Assembly (NCBI GenBank): GCA_041690535.1
Contig: JAWLHA010000010.1
Location: 24,025-88,024 of the forward strand
Direction of reading: 5' to 3'
DNA from: JAWLHA01 sp041690535
Lineage (GTDB): Bacteria; Pseudomonadota; Gammaproteobacteria; Thiohalomonadales; Thiohalomonadaceae
DNA length: 64,000 nucleotides
Position numbers and translations under genes: made by a program. The notes under the pieces are model-generated. The model saw only the letters and a program-made list of their open reading frames with translations. It had not been told where the DNA came from and did not search any database. Position 1 is the first letter of the stretch. Every line of letters begins with the position of its first letter. Shown piece by piece: positions 51,208-59,816 of this stretch.

Positions 51208-51710
51208 GACAGCGCTCCCGGGACGGGCTCGCTGTGGGGCCCTGTAGTGGGGGCCGGGCCGCCCCGCAGCAGTGAGAGGATGGTGAAGAAGGAGATGGCA
51301 CCGACCAGCTTGCCGCTCTGAGGGTCGACCACCGGGACCACGAACTGGGTGCCCGCCAGGATGGTCTGTGCCTCGATCAACGGCGTGTCGGGATGGACCA
51401 CCTCGGCGCGCGGATCCAGTATATCGCCGATGGGGCGCCCCCCCAGCTCCTCCAACCGCTCCATCAGCTCCTCGTGGGACTCCCGCAGATAGCCCATGCG
51501 GTCGAGGCCGCGGACCATGGTGAGATGTCTGGGGAGCAAGGCGCGCATCAGGCGGTCCCCGGAGAGCAGACCCACAAACCGTTCCTGCCGGTCCACCACC
51601 GGGACCAGCCCCATGTGCCTGCTCATGATGAACTCGATGGCCCTGGCCACCGGATCATCCGCGTAAAGCGGGGTAACGGTGGGGCGCATGACTTCGCGGC
51701 ACAGTAGCAT
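51204..51710 (-). CDS. Tandem CBS-domain protein
   Basis: This protein of about 168 residues is made of a pair of CBS motifs (about residues 8-60 and 88-145). They include VMRPTVTPLYADDPVARAIEF and DILDPRAEVVHPDTPLIEAQ. CBS pairs bind adenosine ligands and often regulate transporters. The coupling with the downstream permease (GTGA overlap) suggests regulation of that permease, which is inference. The start is uncertain: the ATG at 51710 has AGAGAGAAG upstream, and in-frame starts at 51731, 51746, 51761 and 51785 are possible. Confidence 0.82.
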   Translation of the reverse strand: MLLCREVMRPTVTPLYADDPVARAIEFIMSRHMGLVPVVDRQERFVGLLSGDRLMRALLPRHLTMVRGLDRMGYLRESHEELMERLEELGGRPIGDILDPRAEVVHPDTPLIEAQTILAGTQFVVPVVDPQSGKLVGAISFFTILSLLRGGPAPTTGPHSEPVPGALS

Positions 51711-51808
51711 GGCGCTTCTCTCTGGTGGCATTTGCGGCGGACGCATCACAGTGTTGCTCATTGTACGGAAGTTCGAGGCCGGCATGACAACTCGGTCAGC
51801 GACCGGAT

Positions 51809-51883
51809 CAGGGTAAACAGATACTTACCCAAGGACTTACATCGCTCACAGCACGGCCGTGACGTAAGTATGCGTTTTCCTGG
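51809..51883. repeat. R1 element, short copy E (about 75 bp)
   Basis: The left end is CAGGGTAAACAGATACTTAC and the inverted right end is CAGGAAAACGCATACTTAC. The internal segments CCAAGGACTTACATCGCTCA and CACGGCCGTG are shared with copies A and C. It is flanked by an exact 10-bp direct repeat GCGACCGGAT (51799-51808 and 51884-51893). Confidence 0.82.
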
Positions 51884-51893
51884 GCGACCGGAT

Positions 51894-52140
51894 GGGTGGT
51901 AAAGCCACAGTTACATCGAACAGATAGCGGCGCCAATTTGTGCTGGATGTCCAGCGCGCTGAAATTCCGCTCTCGCTTCCGCAGCCCGCCTGGGGATCTC
52001 GATGATCAACTCCTCCGGATGCACCCCAGGTTCCCGTTTGGCGGCCCGCGCATGCCGCTTTCCCCCTAGAAACGCAGGCAGACCCGGGCCGCTCCTTGGG
52101 GCTCGCCCCGAGGGGGCCGTGCAAAGCTCGAAGGGCGAGG
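51894..52140. other. Gene-poor stretch upstream of cbbL; possible coding relic
   Basis: No intact gene is convincing here. On the minus strand an open frame ending at 51911 reads GVHPEELIIEIPRRAAEARA, which looks more protein-like than random. It lacks a clear start, and I do not recognise a family. The rest is unremarkable GC-rich sequence. No cbbR gene is present, although this is where one is often found. Confidence 0.3.
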
Positions 52141-52144
52141 AGAA

Positions 52145-52200
52145 TGTCTGAATAAATGCTTATATAAAACATAAAAAATATAAATTTCACTTATTCAGAT
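52145..52200. promoter_or_regulatory. AT-rich dyad upstream of cbbL, candidate promoter/CbbR region
   Basis: TGAATAA (52149-52155) and TTATTCA (52191-52197) are inverted around TTATAT and ATATAA half-sites in a block that is almost pure A/T. The rest of the region is GC-rich. It lies about 110 bp before the cbbL start, where LysR-type CbbR regulators usually bind. I cannot assign a specific -10/-35 pair. Confidence 0.45.
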
Positions 52201-52306
52201 CGCCAACTAGATTCAAAGGCATACGGGCTCTCTGTCCCGGACGGCATTCACCATGCGGTTGGGCGGAGCGTCCTTCCCTCGTGCCACAGAGAAGAGGACG
52301 TTAGGT

Positions 52307-53725
52307 ATGGCGAAGACCTACAGTGCGGGCGTCAAGGAGTACCGTGAAACCTACTGGATGCCCAACTACACCCCCAAGGACACCGATTTCCTGGCCTGTT
52401 TCAAAGTGGTCCCTCAAGCCGGCGTGCCCCGCGAAGAGGCCGCCGCCGCGGTGGCCGCGGAGTCCTCCACCGGCACCTGGACCACCGTCTGGACTGACCT
52501 GCTGACCGATCTGGAGTACTACAAGGGCCGCGCCTACGCCATCGAGGACGTGCCGGGGGACGACGAGGCCTTCTACGCCTTCATCGCCTACCCGCTGGAC
52601 CTCTTCGAAGAGGGTTCGGTGGTCAACGTGCTGACCTCCCTGGTGGGCAACGTCTTCGGTTTCAAGGCAGTGCGCTCGCTGCGGCTGGAGGATGTGCGGG
52701 TCCCCGTGGCCTTCGTGGTCTCCTGCGGCGGCCCGCCCAACGGCATCCAGGTGGAGCGCGACAAGATGAACAAGTACGGCCGGGCGCTGCTCGGTTGCAC
52801 CATCAAGCCCAAGCTGGGCCTCTCGGCGAAGAACTACGGCCGGGCGGTCTACGAGTGCCTGCGCGGCGGGCTGGATTTCACCAAGGATGATGAGAACGTC
52901 AACTCCCAGCCGTTCATGCGCTGGCGCCACCGCTTCGAGTTCGTGGCCGAGGCCATCCACAAGGCGGAGGCGGAGACCGGTGAGCGCAAGGGCCATTACC
53001 TGAACGTCACTGCGCCGACTCCGGAAGACATGTACGAGCGCGCCGAGTTCGCCAAGGAGCTCGGCATGCCCATCATCATGCACGACTACCTCACCGGCGG
53101 CTTCACCGCCAACACCGGGCTGGCCAACTGGTGCCGGCGCAATGGCATCCTGCTGCACATCCACCGCGCCATGCATGCGGTGATCGACCGCAATCCGCGC
53201 CACGGCATCCACTTCCGGGTGCTGACCAAGATGCTGCGCCTCTCCGGGGGCGATCACCTCCACTCCGGCACCGTGGTGGGCAAGCTGGAGGGGGATCGGG
53301 AGGCGACTCTGGGGTGGATCGACATCATGCGCGAGCGCTTCATCGCCGAGGACCGCAGCCGCGGGATCTTCTTCGATCAGGATTGGGCCCATATGCCCGG
53401 GGTCTTCCCGGTGGCCTCCGGCGGCATTCACGTCTGGCACATGCCGGCGCTGGTCTCCATCTTCGGCGACGACGCCATTCTGCAGTTCGGCGGCGGCACC
53501 CTGGGCCACCCCTGGGGCAACGCCGCCGGCGCCGCCGCCAACCGCGTCGCCCTCGAGGCCTGCACCCAGGCGCGCAACGAGGGGCGCGAGATCGAGAAGG
53601 AGGGCAAGGAGATCCTCACCGCCGCGGCCCAGCACAGCCCCGAGCTGAAGATGGCCATGGAGACCTGGAAGGAGATCAAGTTCGAGTTCGACACCGTGGA
53701 CAAACTGGACGTCGCGCATCGGTAA
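52307..53725 (+). CDS. cbbL: RuBisCO large subunit, form I (IA-type)
   Basis: This 472-residue subunit fixes CO2 onto ribulose-1,5-bisphosphate. Catalytic residues are in place: Lys167 in GCTIKPKLG, the carbamylated Lys193 with Asp195/Glu196 in GGLDFTKDDE, loop 6 Lys in GTVVGKLEGD, and HIHRAMHA. The sequence style (MAKTYSAGVKEYRETYWMP) is that of proteobacterial form IA. The following genes are cbbS, cbbQ and cbbO with no carboxysome shell genes, so this is the cytosolic IAq arrangement. GAGGA lies upstream of the ATG at 52307. A 205-bp gap with a hairpin separates it from cbbS. Confidence 0.98.
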   Translation: MAKTYSAGVKEYRETYWMPNYTPKDTDFLACFKVVPQAGVPREEAAAAVAAESSTGTWTTVWTDLLTDLEYYKGRAYAIEDVPGDDEAFYAFIAYPLDLFEEGSVVNVLTSLVGNVFGFKAVRSLRLEDVRVPVAFVVSCGGPPNGIQVERDKMNKYGRALLGCTIKPKLGLSAKNYGRAVYECLRGGLDFTKDDENVNSQPFMRWRHRFEFVAEAIHKAEAETGERKGHYLNVTAPTPEDMYERAEFAKELGMPIIMHDYLTGGFTANTGLANWCRRNGILLHIHRAMHAVIDRNPRHGIHFRVLTKMLRLSGGDHLHSGTVVGKLEGDREATLGWIDIMRERFIAEDRSRGIFFDQDWAHMPGVFPVASGGIHVWHMPALVSIFGDDAILQFGGGTLGHPWGNAAGAAANRVALEACTQARNEGREIEKEGKEILTAAAQHSPELKMAMETWKEIKFEFDTVDKLDVAHR

Positions 53726-53740
53726 GGCAGATATGAGGGG

Positions 53741-53783
53741 CGAGATGCGAGGGGACGAAGGGTGAGAACCTCGCCGCATCTCG
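53741..53783 (+). other. Stem-loop in the cbbL-cbbS gap
   Basis: CGAGATGCG (53741-53749) pairs perfectly with CGCATCTCG (53775-53783), with a further AGG/CCT pairing inside. No T-run follows. Such a structure could stabilise the cbbL message or tune the amount of cbbS transcript. Confidence 0.45.
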
Positions 53784-53930
53784 TCACTTCGGATGGACGC
53801 CTTCAGGTGCCCCTTCAGACGCGTAGTTGCAGGCTTCTCTGTCGAAGGCGGACCGACAGCGGATGCTGTTAGCGTCTTACCGGTAACGAGCCAGTCGACG
53901 TATTCCAAGCCTTTAACTGGAGTGAATCCC

Positions 53931-54290
53931 ATGAGCGAAATGCAGGACTACCAATCCACCCTGAGCGACCCGGCCAGCCGCAAGTTCGAGACCTTCTCCT
54001 ATCTGCAGGAGATGGAGGCGGGGCAGATCCGCAAGCAGGTGGAGCACATCGTCGCCAGCGGCTGGAACCCGGCCGTGGAGCACACCGAGCCGGCCAATGC
54101 CTTCGGCCATTACTGGTACATGTGGAAACTGCCCATGTTCGGCGAGACCGACGTGGACCGCATCCTCAAGGAGGCGGAGGCCTGCCACAAGGCCCATCCC
54201 AATCACCACGTGCGCCTGATTGGCTACGACAACTTCAAGCAGTCCCAAGGCACCGCCATGGTGGTGTTTCGCGGACCCATTCAGGTGTAA
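53931..54290 (+). CDS. cbbS: RuBisCO small subunit, form I
   Basis: This 119-residue protein caps the large-subunit octamer of form I RuBisCO. It contains FETFSYLQEMEAGQIRKQVE, GWNPAVEHTEP and YWYMWKLPMFGE, which are family hallmarks. The C-terminal HVRLIGYDNFKQSQGTAMVV fits form IA. The ATG at 53931 follows TGGAG. It is followed by cbbQ after about 100 bp. Confidence 0.98.
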   Translation: MSEMQDYQSTLSDPASRKFETFSYLQEMEAGQIRKQVEHIVASGWNPAVEHTEPANAFGHYWYMWKLPMFGETDVDRILKEAEACHKAHPNHHVRLIGYDNFKQSQGTAMVVFRGPIQV

Positions 54291-54392
54291 CTGCAGGGGC
54301 GCACCGGCAGCACCGGTGCGCCGAGTTCAACGACGGGCGGCGGCGGTGGTGCATGCCGGCCACGCGCGCCGCCCGGACAGGGGGAGCTGGAT

Positions 54393-55253
54393 ATGGCAAC
54401 CATGGCCGAGAGCGCCGTCAAAACGACTCAAGGTGACCGCCCGACGCTAGACGCGGCGCCGGAAGCGCAGTATCAGATCGGCGAAGAGCCTTACTACCGT
54501 CCGGTGTGCGATGAGGTGGCCCTCTACGAGGCCGCCTACAAGGTGCGCATGCCGGTGATGCTCAAGGGACCCACCGGCTGCGGCAAGTCCCGCTTCGTGG
54601 AATTCATGGCCTGGAAATTGGGGCGCCCGCTGGTCACCGTCTCCTGCAACGAGGACATGACCGCCTCCGATCTGGTAGGGCGGTTCCTGCTGGATGCCAG
54701 CGGTACCCGCTGGCAGGACGGGCCGCTCACCGTGGCCGCGCGCATCGGCGCCATCTGCTACCTGGATGAGGTGGTGGAGGCGCGCCAGGACACCACGGTG
54801 GTGATCCACTCCCTCACCGATCACCGCCGCACCCTGCCCCTGGACAAGAAGGGGGAGCTGGTGAAGGCCCACGCCGACTTCCAGCTGGTGATCTCCTACA
54901 ACCCCGGTTACCAGAGCCTGATGAAGGACCTGAAGCAGTCCACCAAGCAGCGCTTCGGCGCTCTGGACTTCGGCTACCCCGAGGCGGAGGTGGAGACGGA
55001 GATCGTCGCCCATGAAAGCGGCATCGCCCCCGAGACGGCCGCCCGTCTGGTGCAGGTGGCCCACCGGGCCCGCAACCTCAAGGGGCACGGCCTGGACGAG
55101 GGGATCTCCACCCGCCTGCTGGTCTACGCCGCCCACCTCATCCAGGGGGGGATCGAGCCGCGCGCGGCCTGCACCATGAGTCTGGTGCGCCCCATCACCG
55201 ACGACCCGGACATGCGCGAGACCCTCGACCAGGCGGTGGCGACCTACTTTTGA
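54393..55253 (+). CDS. cbbQ: RuBisCO activase component CbbQ (MoxR-type AAA+ ATPase)
   Basis: This 286-residue protein has Walker A GPTGCGKS (residues 59-66), Walker B ICYLDEVVEA and sensor-type segments of the MoxR AAA+ clade. CbbQ hexamers with CbbO remodel inhibited RuBisCO and release bound sugar phosphates. The N-terminal 25 residues are poorly conserved, so the second ATG at 54402 is also possible. GGGGGAG precedes the first ATG. Its place between cbbS and cbbO supports the assignment. Confidence 0.96.
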   Translation: MATMAESAVKTTQGDRPTLDAAPEAQYQIGEEPYYRPVCDEVALYEAAYKVRMPVMLKGPTGCGKSRFVEFMAWKLGRPLVTVSCNEDMTASDLVGRFLLDASGTRWQDGPLTVAARIGAICYLDEVVEARQDTTVVIHSLTDHRRTLPLDKKGELVKAHADFQLVISYNPGYQSLMKDLKQSTKQRFGALDFGYPEAEVETEIVAHESGIAPETAARLVQVAHRARNLKGHGLDEGISTRLLVYAAHLIQGGIEPRAACTMSLVRPITDDPDMRETLDQAVATYF

Positions 55254-55397
55254 CCCTCGACCCATCCTACGGCGATCGCAAACGTCGCCCCTCTTGCCCG
55301 GGCCCCGTCAAGCAGCCTTCGGCAGCCTGACAAGCCAGGGATTGGCACGGTCTGATGTCGCCGGTTCTGCACAGCCAAAAACAAAAGGTACACCGAG

Positions 55398-57734
55398 ATG
55401 AGCGTCGACCTCGAAGACTACCGCGACTTTCTGGAGGAGACCCACCCGGCGGTGCACGACACCCTGGAGGCGAGTTTCGCCGAGGCCGCCCGGGTGATGT
55501 CGCCCCGGGGCCTGGCCAACTGGCTGGAGGGGGCCAAGGCCCTGTGCAACCTGGGCCGCGGCCAGGAGCTGGTGGTGAACTACATCCAGGCGATGCCGCT
55601 GGTGGCCAAGGAGGTGGGGGAGGATGTGATCCCCGAGAGCGTCACCCAGGCCATGAAGCTCGCCTCCATGGTGAGCGGGGAGGTGATCGCCCTGATGTTC
55701 GCCAACCTGCCGGTGGCGGCGCGGCGTCTCGGCGACGCCGAGCTGCTCAAGCAGTACCTGGGCCTGCTCCATCAGCTCTCGGCCAAAGCCCCCCGGGGGC
55801 TGCGCCCCATGCTGGGGCGGCTGGATGAGCTGTTCGGCAAACTCACCCTGGGCGGGCTGCGCCGCTGGGCTCTGTGGGGGGCCCAGGCCCACGGTCGGGA
55901 CTTCCCCGCCTTGGCCAAATACTTTGCCCTGGAGAGCGCCGACGCCCTCGCCGTGCTGCAGAAGGAGCGCCGCGGCACCCTGTTTGTGGACAACCACCGC
56001 AAGCTCAACTTCTATCTCCGCGCCCTGTGGGGCCGGGACTTCTTCCTGCGCCCCACCTCGGGGGATTACGAACAACGCGAAGGCTATCGGCCCTTTATCG
56101 AGGGGCGGGTGATTCACCTTCCCGACGCCTACGACGACATTCGCGGGCGCTCGGGCAAGGCGCTCTACAGTGCCGCGGCCACCCACGCGGCCGCCCACCT
56201 GGCCTATACCCGCCATCCGCTCTCCGCCGAGGCCCTCAATCCCGCGCAAATGCTCATTATCGGTCTGTTCGAGGATGCCCGCATCGAGGCGCTCGCCATG
56301 GCCGAGTTTCCCGGGCTCAAACAGCTGTGGCGACCGTTCCACCTGCCGCCGGAGCCGGGGGAGGCGCGCGAGCCGGTAGTGCGGCTGCTGGAGCGCACCG
56401 CCCGTGCGCTGCTGGACGAGACCTATCTCGATGAGGATCCCCTGGTGCGGGAGGCCGCGGTGGCGTTCCGCCGGGAGTTCGTCGCCCGCTCCCACGACAA
56501 CGCCCTCGCCTGGGACCTGGGGATCAACCTCTACAACCGCCTGGGCGAGCGGGCCGCCCTGCCTGCCCTGCGCCTGCTGGAGCGCCTCGCCATCCCCTAC
56601 CGGGACGACAATCGTTACATCTGGGCCTTTGACGAGGTCGCCTGGGCCGAGGCCGACTATCTCGCCGCGGCGGCCCGCCAGAGCCGGCGCAAGGTGAGTG
56701 TCATGGAGATGGTGAACGAGCTGGATACGGAGCTGGCGGGGGATGATGCCCAGGAGATCTGGACCCTCGAATCGGAGTTCTACCGCGACGGCGATCCGGA
56801 GGGGGTGTCGCTGAATCGGCTGGAGGGCAAGGCGCCGGTGAGCGAACCGTTCCACTACCCGGAGTGGGACTACCAGGTGCAGCTCCACCGCCCCGATTGG
56901 GTGACGGTGCTGGAGCGGCGTCAGCCGGCCGGGGACCCGGCGGTGGTGGAGGCGACCCTGCTGGAATACCGCCCCATCGCCAACCGCCTCAAACACATCA
57001 TCGATGCCCTCCAGCCCGAAGGGGTGATCCGCCAGCGCCGCCAGGAGGAGGGGGATGAGATCGATCTCAATGCCGCCATCCGGGCCCTGGTGGACCTGCG
57101 CATGGGGCTCGACCCCGACCCGCGGGTCAACATCCGCCTGGAGCGCAAGACCCGCGACCTGGCGGTGTTGGTGCTGCTGGACCTCTCCGAATCCACCAAC
57201 GACACCCCGCCCGGGGTGGAGAAGAGCGTGCTGCAGCTGGCGCGGGAGGCCACCACCCTGCTGGCCTGGGCCCTGGAGGGGATCGGCGACCCCTTCGCCG
57301 TGCATGGCTTCGCCTCGGACGGGCGGCATGACGTGCAGTACTACCGCTTTAAGGAGTTCGACCAGCCGTGGGACGGGCAGGCCAAGGGGCGCCTGGCCGG
57401 CATGCAGGGGGGGCTCTCCACCCGTATGGGGGCGGCTTTGCGCCATGGGGCCGCTCATCTGGTCCGTCGGCCCCAGCAGAAGAAGCTGCTGTTGCTGGTC
57501 ACCGACGGGGAGCCCGCCGACATCGACGTGCGCGATCCCCAGTACCTGCGCCAGGACACCCGCAAGGCGGTGGAGGAGCTGGCTGGCCGCGGCATCACCA
57601 CCTACTGCCTGAGCCTCGACCCCCATGCCGATGCCTACGTCTCGCGCATCTTCGGCGGGCGCTACACCGTGGTGGACCGGGTCCAGCGCCTGCCCGAGCG
57701 GCTGCCGACCCTGTTCATGAGCCTGACCACCTGA
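55398..57734 (+). CDS. cbbO: RuBisCO activase adaptor CbbO (von Willebrand factor A domain)
   Basis: This 778-residue protein has a large helical N-terminal part and a C-terminal VWA domain (about 585-778). The metal-ion-dependent adhesion motif is DLSESTN, near residue 595, and continues with STRMG and VTDGEP. CbbO binds RuBisCO through its VWA domain and recruits the CbbQ hexamer. The segment HAAAHLAYTRHP may form a metal site. It ends the operon and a hairpin terminator follows. Confidence 0.95.
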   Translation: MSVDLEDYRDFLEETHPAVHDTLEASFAEAARVMSPRGLANWLEGAKALCNLGRGQELVVNYIQAMPLVAKEVGEDVIPESVTQAMKLASMVSGEVIALMFANLPVAARRLGDAELLKQYLGLLHQLSAKAPRGLRPMLGRLDELFGKLTLGGLRRWALWGAQAHGRDFPALAKYFALESADALAVLQKERRGTLFVDNHRKLNFYLRALWGRDFFLRPTSGDYEQREGYRPFIEGRVIHLPDAYDDIRGRSGKALYSAAATHAAAHLAYTRHPLSAEALNPAQMLIIGLFEDARIEALAMAEFPGLKQLWRPFHLPPEPGEAREPVVRLLERTARALLDETYLDEDPLVREAAVAFRREFVARSHDNALAWDLGINLYNRLGERAALPALRLLERLAIPYRDDNRYIWAFDEVAWAEADYLAAAARQSRRKVSVMEMVNELDTELAGDDAQEIWTLESEFYRDGDPEGVSLNRLEGKAPVSEPFHYPEWDYQVQLHRPDWVTVLERRQPAGDPAVVEATLLEYRPIANRLKHIIDALQPEGVIRQRRQEEGDEIDLNAAIRALVDLRMGLDPDPRVNIRLERKTRDLAVLVLLDLSESTNDTPPGVEKSVLQLAREATTLLAWALEGIGDPFAVHGFASDGRHDVQYYRFKEFDQPWDGQAKGRLAGMQGGLSTRMGAALRHGAAHLVRRPQQKKLLLLVTDGEPADIDVRDPQYLRQDTRKAVEELAGRGITTYCLSLDPHADAYVSRIFGGRYTVVDRVQRLPERLPTLFMSLTT

Positions 57735-57744
57735 GCAGCAAAAT

Positions 57745-57775
57745 GTCGGGTTACGCTGCCGCTAACCCGACTTTT
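57745..57775 (+). terminator. Terminator of the cbb operon
   Basis: GTCGGGTTA (57745-57753) and TAACCCGAC (57763-57771) form a perfect 9-bp stem with a nine-base loop followed by TTTT, just after cbbO. Confidence 0.8.
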
Positions 57776-57830
57776 CCGGTGAATCCTGAAGCATCCTGTC
57801 GATCCTGTTCCATCGAACATACCCCCGCTC

Positions 57831-59597
57831 TCAGGAGGCCTTGAGGATCTCCTGCTTCAGCTCGTTGGCCTCCAGCAGCACCTGACCCTCCTTCACCCGC
57901 AGGATGAAATCCACATCCTGCAGCACCGACAGGCGGTGGGAGATGATGATCACCGTGCGCCCCTGCATCAGCCGGGCGGCGAGGCGGGTGATCTCCCTCT
58001 CGGTCTGCACGTCCACCGCGCTGGTGGGCTCGTCGCAGATGAGGATGGGGGCGTTCTTGAGAAAGGCCCGGGCCAGGGAGATGCGCTGGCGCTCGCCCCC
58101 CGAAAGGCGCACCCCCCGCTCGCCCACCAGCGTCTGATACCCCTCGGGCAGCGCCTCGATGAAGTGGTGGGCGTTGCCGAACTTCGCCGCCTCGACGATC
58201 TCCTCCATGGTCGCCTCCGGGCGGGCGTAGGCGATGTTCTCGGCGATGGTGGTGGAGAACAGCACCGCGTCCTGGGAGACCACACTGAACTGCCGGCGCA
58301 TATCCTTCAGCCGGTAGTCCCGCAGATCGATCCCATCGAGCAGGATCTGTCCCCGATCCGGGTCGAACATGCGGATGAGCAGGTTGACCAGGGTGGTCTT
58401 GCCCGCCCCGGAGCGCCCCACGATCCCCACCCGCGCCCCCGCCGGGATGGTGAGGGAGACATCGTCGATCACCGGCTCGTTGCCGGCATAGCCGAAGGTC
58501 ACATGGTCCAGCTCCAGGCGCCCGGTGGTGTGGAGCAGGGGCAGGGCGTCCGGCTTGTCGCTCACGTGGGGTTCCTGGTCGAGCACCGAGAAGGCCCGCT
58601 CGGCGCTGGCGATGGCCCGCTGCTGTCCGGTGATGTGGCTGCCGATGGCCTGCAGGGGGCCGTAGAGCTGGCCGATGTAGCCCATGATGAGCAGCAGATC
58701 GCCGGTGGTGAGGGCACCCCCCTGCACATCGCGCACCCCCAGATAGAGGATGGCGGTGGTCCCCAGCCCGATAGCCAGCCCCAACAGCACCCCGAAGCCC
58801 CCCTCCAGCTTCACCACCCGCATGCGGGTGAAGAAGCTCTCCTTCGCCTTGTGCAGGAACCGCTGCAGCTCGTGGCGGTCCTGACCGAAGATGGTGACCG
58901 TGGGCAGCGCCCCCAGGGCCTCCAGCACCACCGACTGGGCGGCGCTCTCGGTGGTGCGCACCTCGTGCCACTGGTCGCGCATGCGGATCTGATTGAGGTG
59001 GATGAGGATGATGAGCGGCACCGAGGTGATCAGGGCCACCCCGGCCAGGCGCGGATTGATGAGGAACATGACATAGAGCATCCCCGCCAGGGACACCAGG
59101 GAGATGATCACCGGAATGATGCCGTAGAGGGCGGTCCACTGCAGCGCGGGGGCGTCATAGTTGATGCGGTAGGCCGGCTCGTGGGAGCCCTTCTCCCCCA
59201 GGTGCAGCACCGACATCTGCAGGCTGTGGAGAAAGAGTTTGCCGCGGAAATCGAGCACCATTTTCTCCGCCACATACTCCCGCAGCAGCCACTCGGCTGT
59301 CTGGTGGGCGATGGTGACAATGGCGATGAACACCGCCAGGGCGATGGTGACAATGAGGATGGCCTCGGTACTGCTGGAGCCCCACTGGGGCAGCCACCAG
59401 GCCAGCACCCCCGGCAGGGGCTCATCGCTCAACACGTTGTCCACCACCATCTTCACCGGCAGGGGCGTGAGCAGAGCGATGGGTGTTCCCAGAAGGCCGA
59501 GAAAAAGGATGAGGGTGAATTTGGACCAGTAGCCGCGCGCCTCTTGCAGCGCCCGCAGGTAAAGCCGGAAGGTAGCGAGAGTTCGGGACCATACCAT
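57831..59597 (-). CDS. ABC exporter, fused permease and ATPase (MsbA/HlyB-type)
   Basis: This 588-residue half-transporter has six N-terminal transmembrane helices (about residues 25-320). The ATPase domain has Walker A GRSGAGKTT, signature LSGGERQR and Walker B ILICDEPTSAVD, followed by the H-loop IIISHRLSV. It probably works as a homodimer exporting a lipid, drug or peptide. No peptidase domain or accessory genes are nearby. The start at 59597 (MVWSRTLATFRLYLRAL) is the first plausible one. The interval 59598-59816 upstream carries a partial R3 copy. Confidence 0.9.
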   Translation of the reverse strand: MVWSRTLATFRLYLRALQEARGYWSKFTLILFLGLLGTPIALLTPLPVKMVVDNVLSDEPLPGVLAWWLPQWGSSSTEAILIVTIALAVFIAIVTIAHQTAEWLLREYVAEKMVLDFRGKLFLHSLQMSVLHLGEKGSHEPAYRINYDAPALQWTALYGIIPVIISLVSLAGMLYVMFLINPRLAGVALITSVPLIILIHLNQIRMRDQWHEVRTTESAAQSVVLEALGALPTVTIFGQDRHELQRFLHKAKESFFTRMRVVKLEGGFGVLLGLAIGLGTTAILYLGVRDVQGGALTTGDLLLIMGYIGQLYGPLQAIGSHITGQQRAIASAERAFSVLDQEPHVSDKPDALPLLHTTGRLELDHVTFGYAGNEPVIDDVSLTIPAGARVGIVGRSGAGKTTLVNLLIRMFDPDRGQILLDGIDLRDYRLKDMRRQFSVVSQDAVLFSTTIAENIAYARPEATMEEIVEAAKFGNAHHFIEALPEGYQTLVGERGVRLSGGERQRISLARAFLKNAPILICDEPTSAVDVQTEREITRLAARLMQGRTVIIISHRLSVLQDVDFILRVKEGQVLLEANELKQEILKAS

Positions 59598-59735
59598 GAG
59601 CAATATCCGCAGTCGGGTTGAGGTCGGCGGGCCCCGGGGGACGGGCCCGATGTCATTGCCTCTAGAAATCCGCCCGCGGCGAAAGTTCCGGTAAGTAGCT
59701 GATTTTGTGGGAAAGGGGTGTGCCTCTTGCGCGTA

Positions 59736-59798
59736 CCCCCGGTACCGATGCGCAATCTGGCTGGATCGCCGATGGTTCCGCTTATCTGTTCGGTGCTC
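59736..59798. repeat. Partial, diverged R3 copy
   Basis: CTTATCTGTTCGGTGCTC (59781-59798) matches the R3 terminal repeat at 32700-32719, in inverted orientation. The sequence before it (GCGCAATCTGGCTG, GATGGTTCCG) follows the R3 interior with several changes. The other end is absent. It lies between the ABC exporter and the transglutaminase gene. Confidence 0.6.
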
Positions 59799-59816
59799 CG
59801 GCACCGTCCGGCCGCT

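Noticed and set aside
51846..52190. Open frame of 114 codons upstream of cbbL
   Set aside because: It spans an R1 element and an AT-rich promoter-like block and has no recognisable family; only a short piece in another frame looks protein-like.
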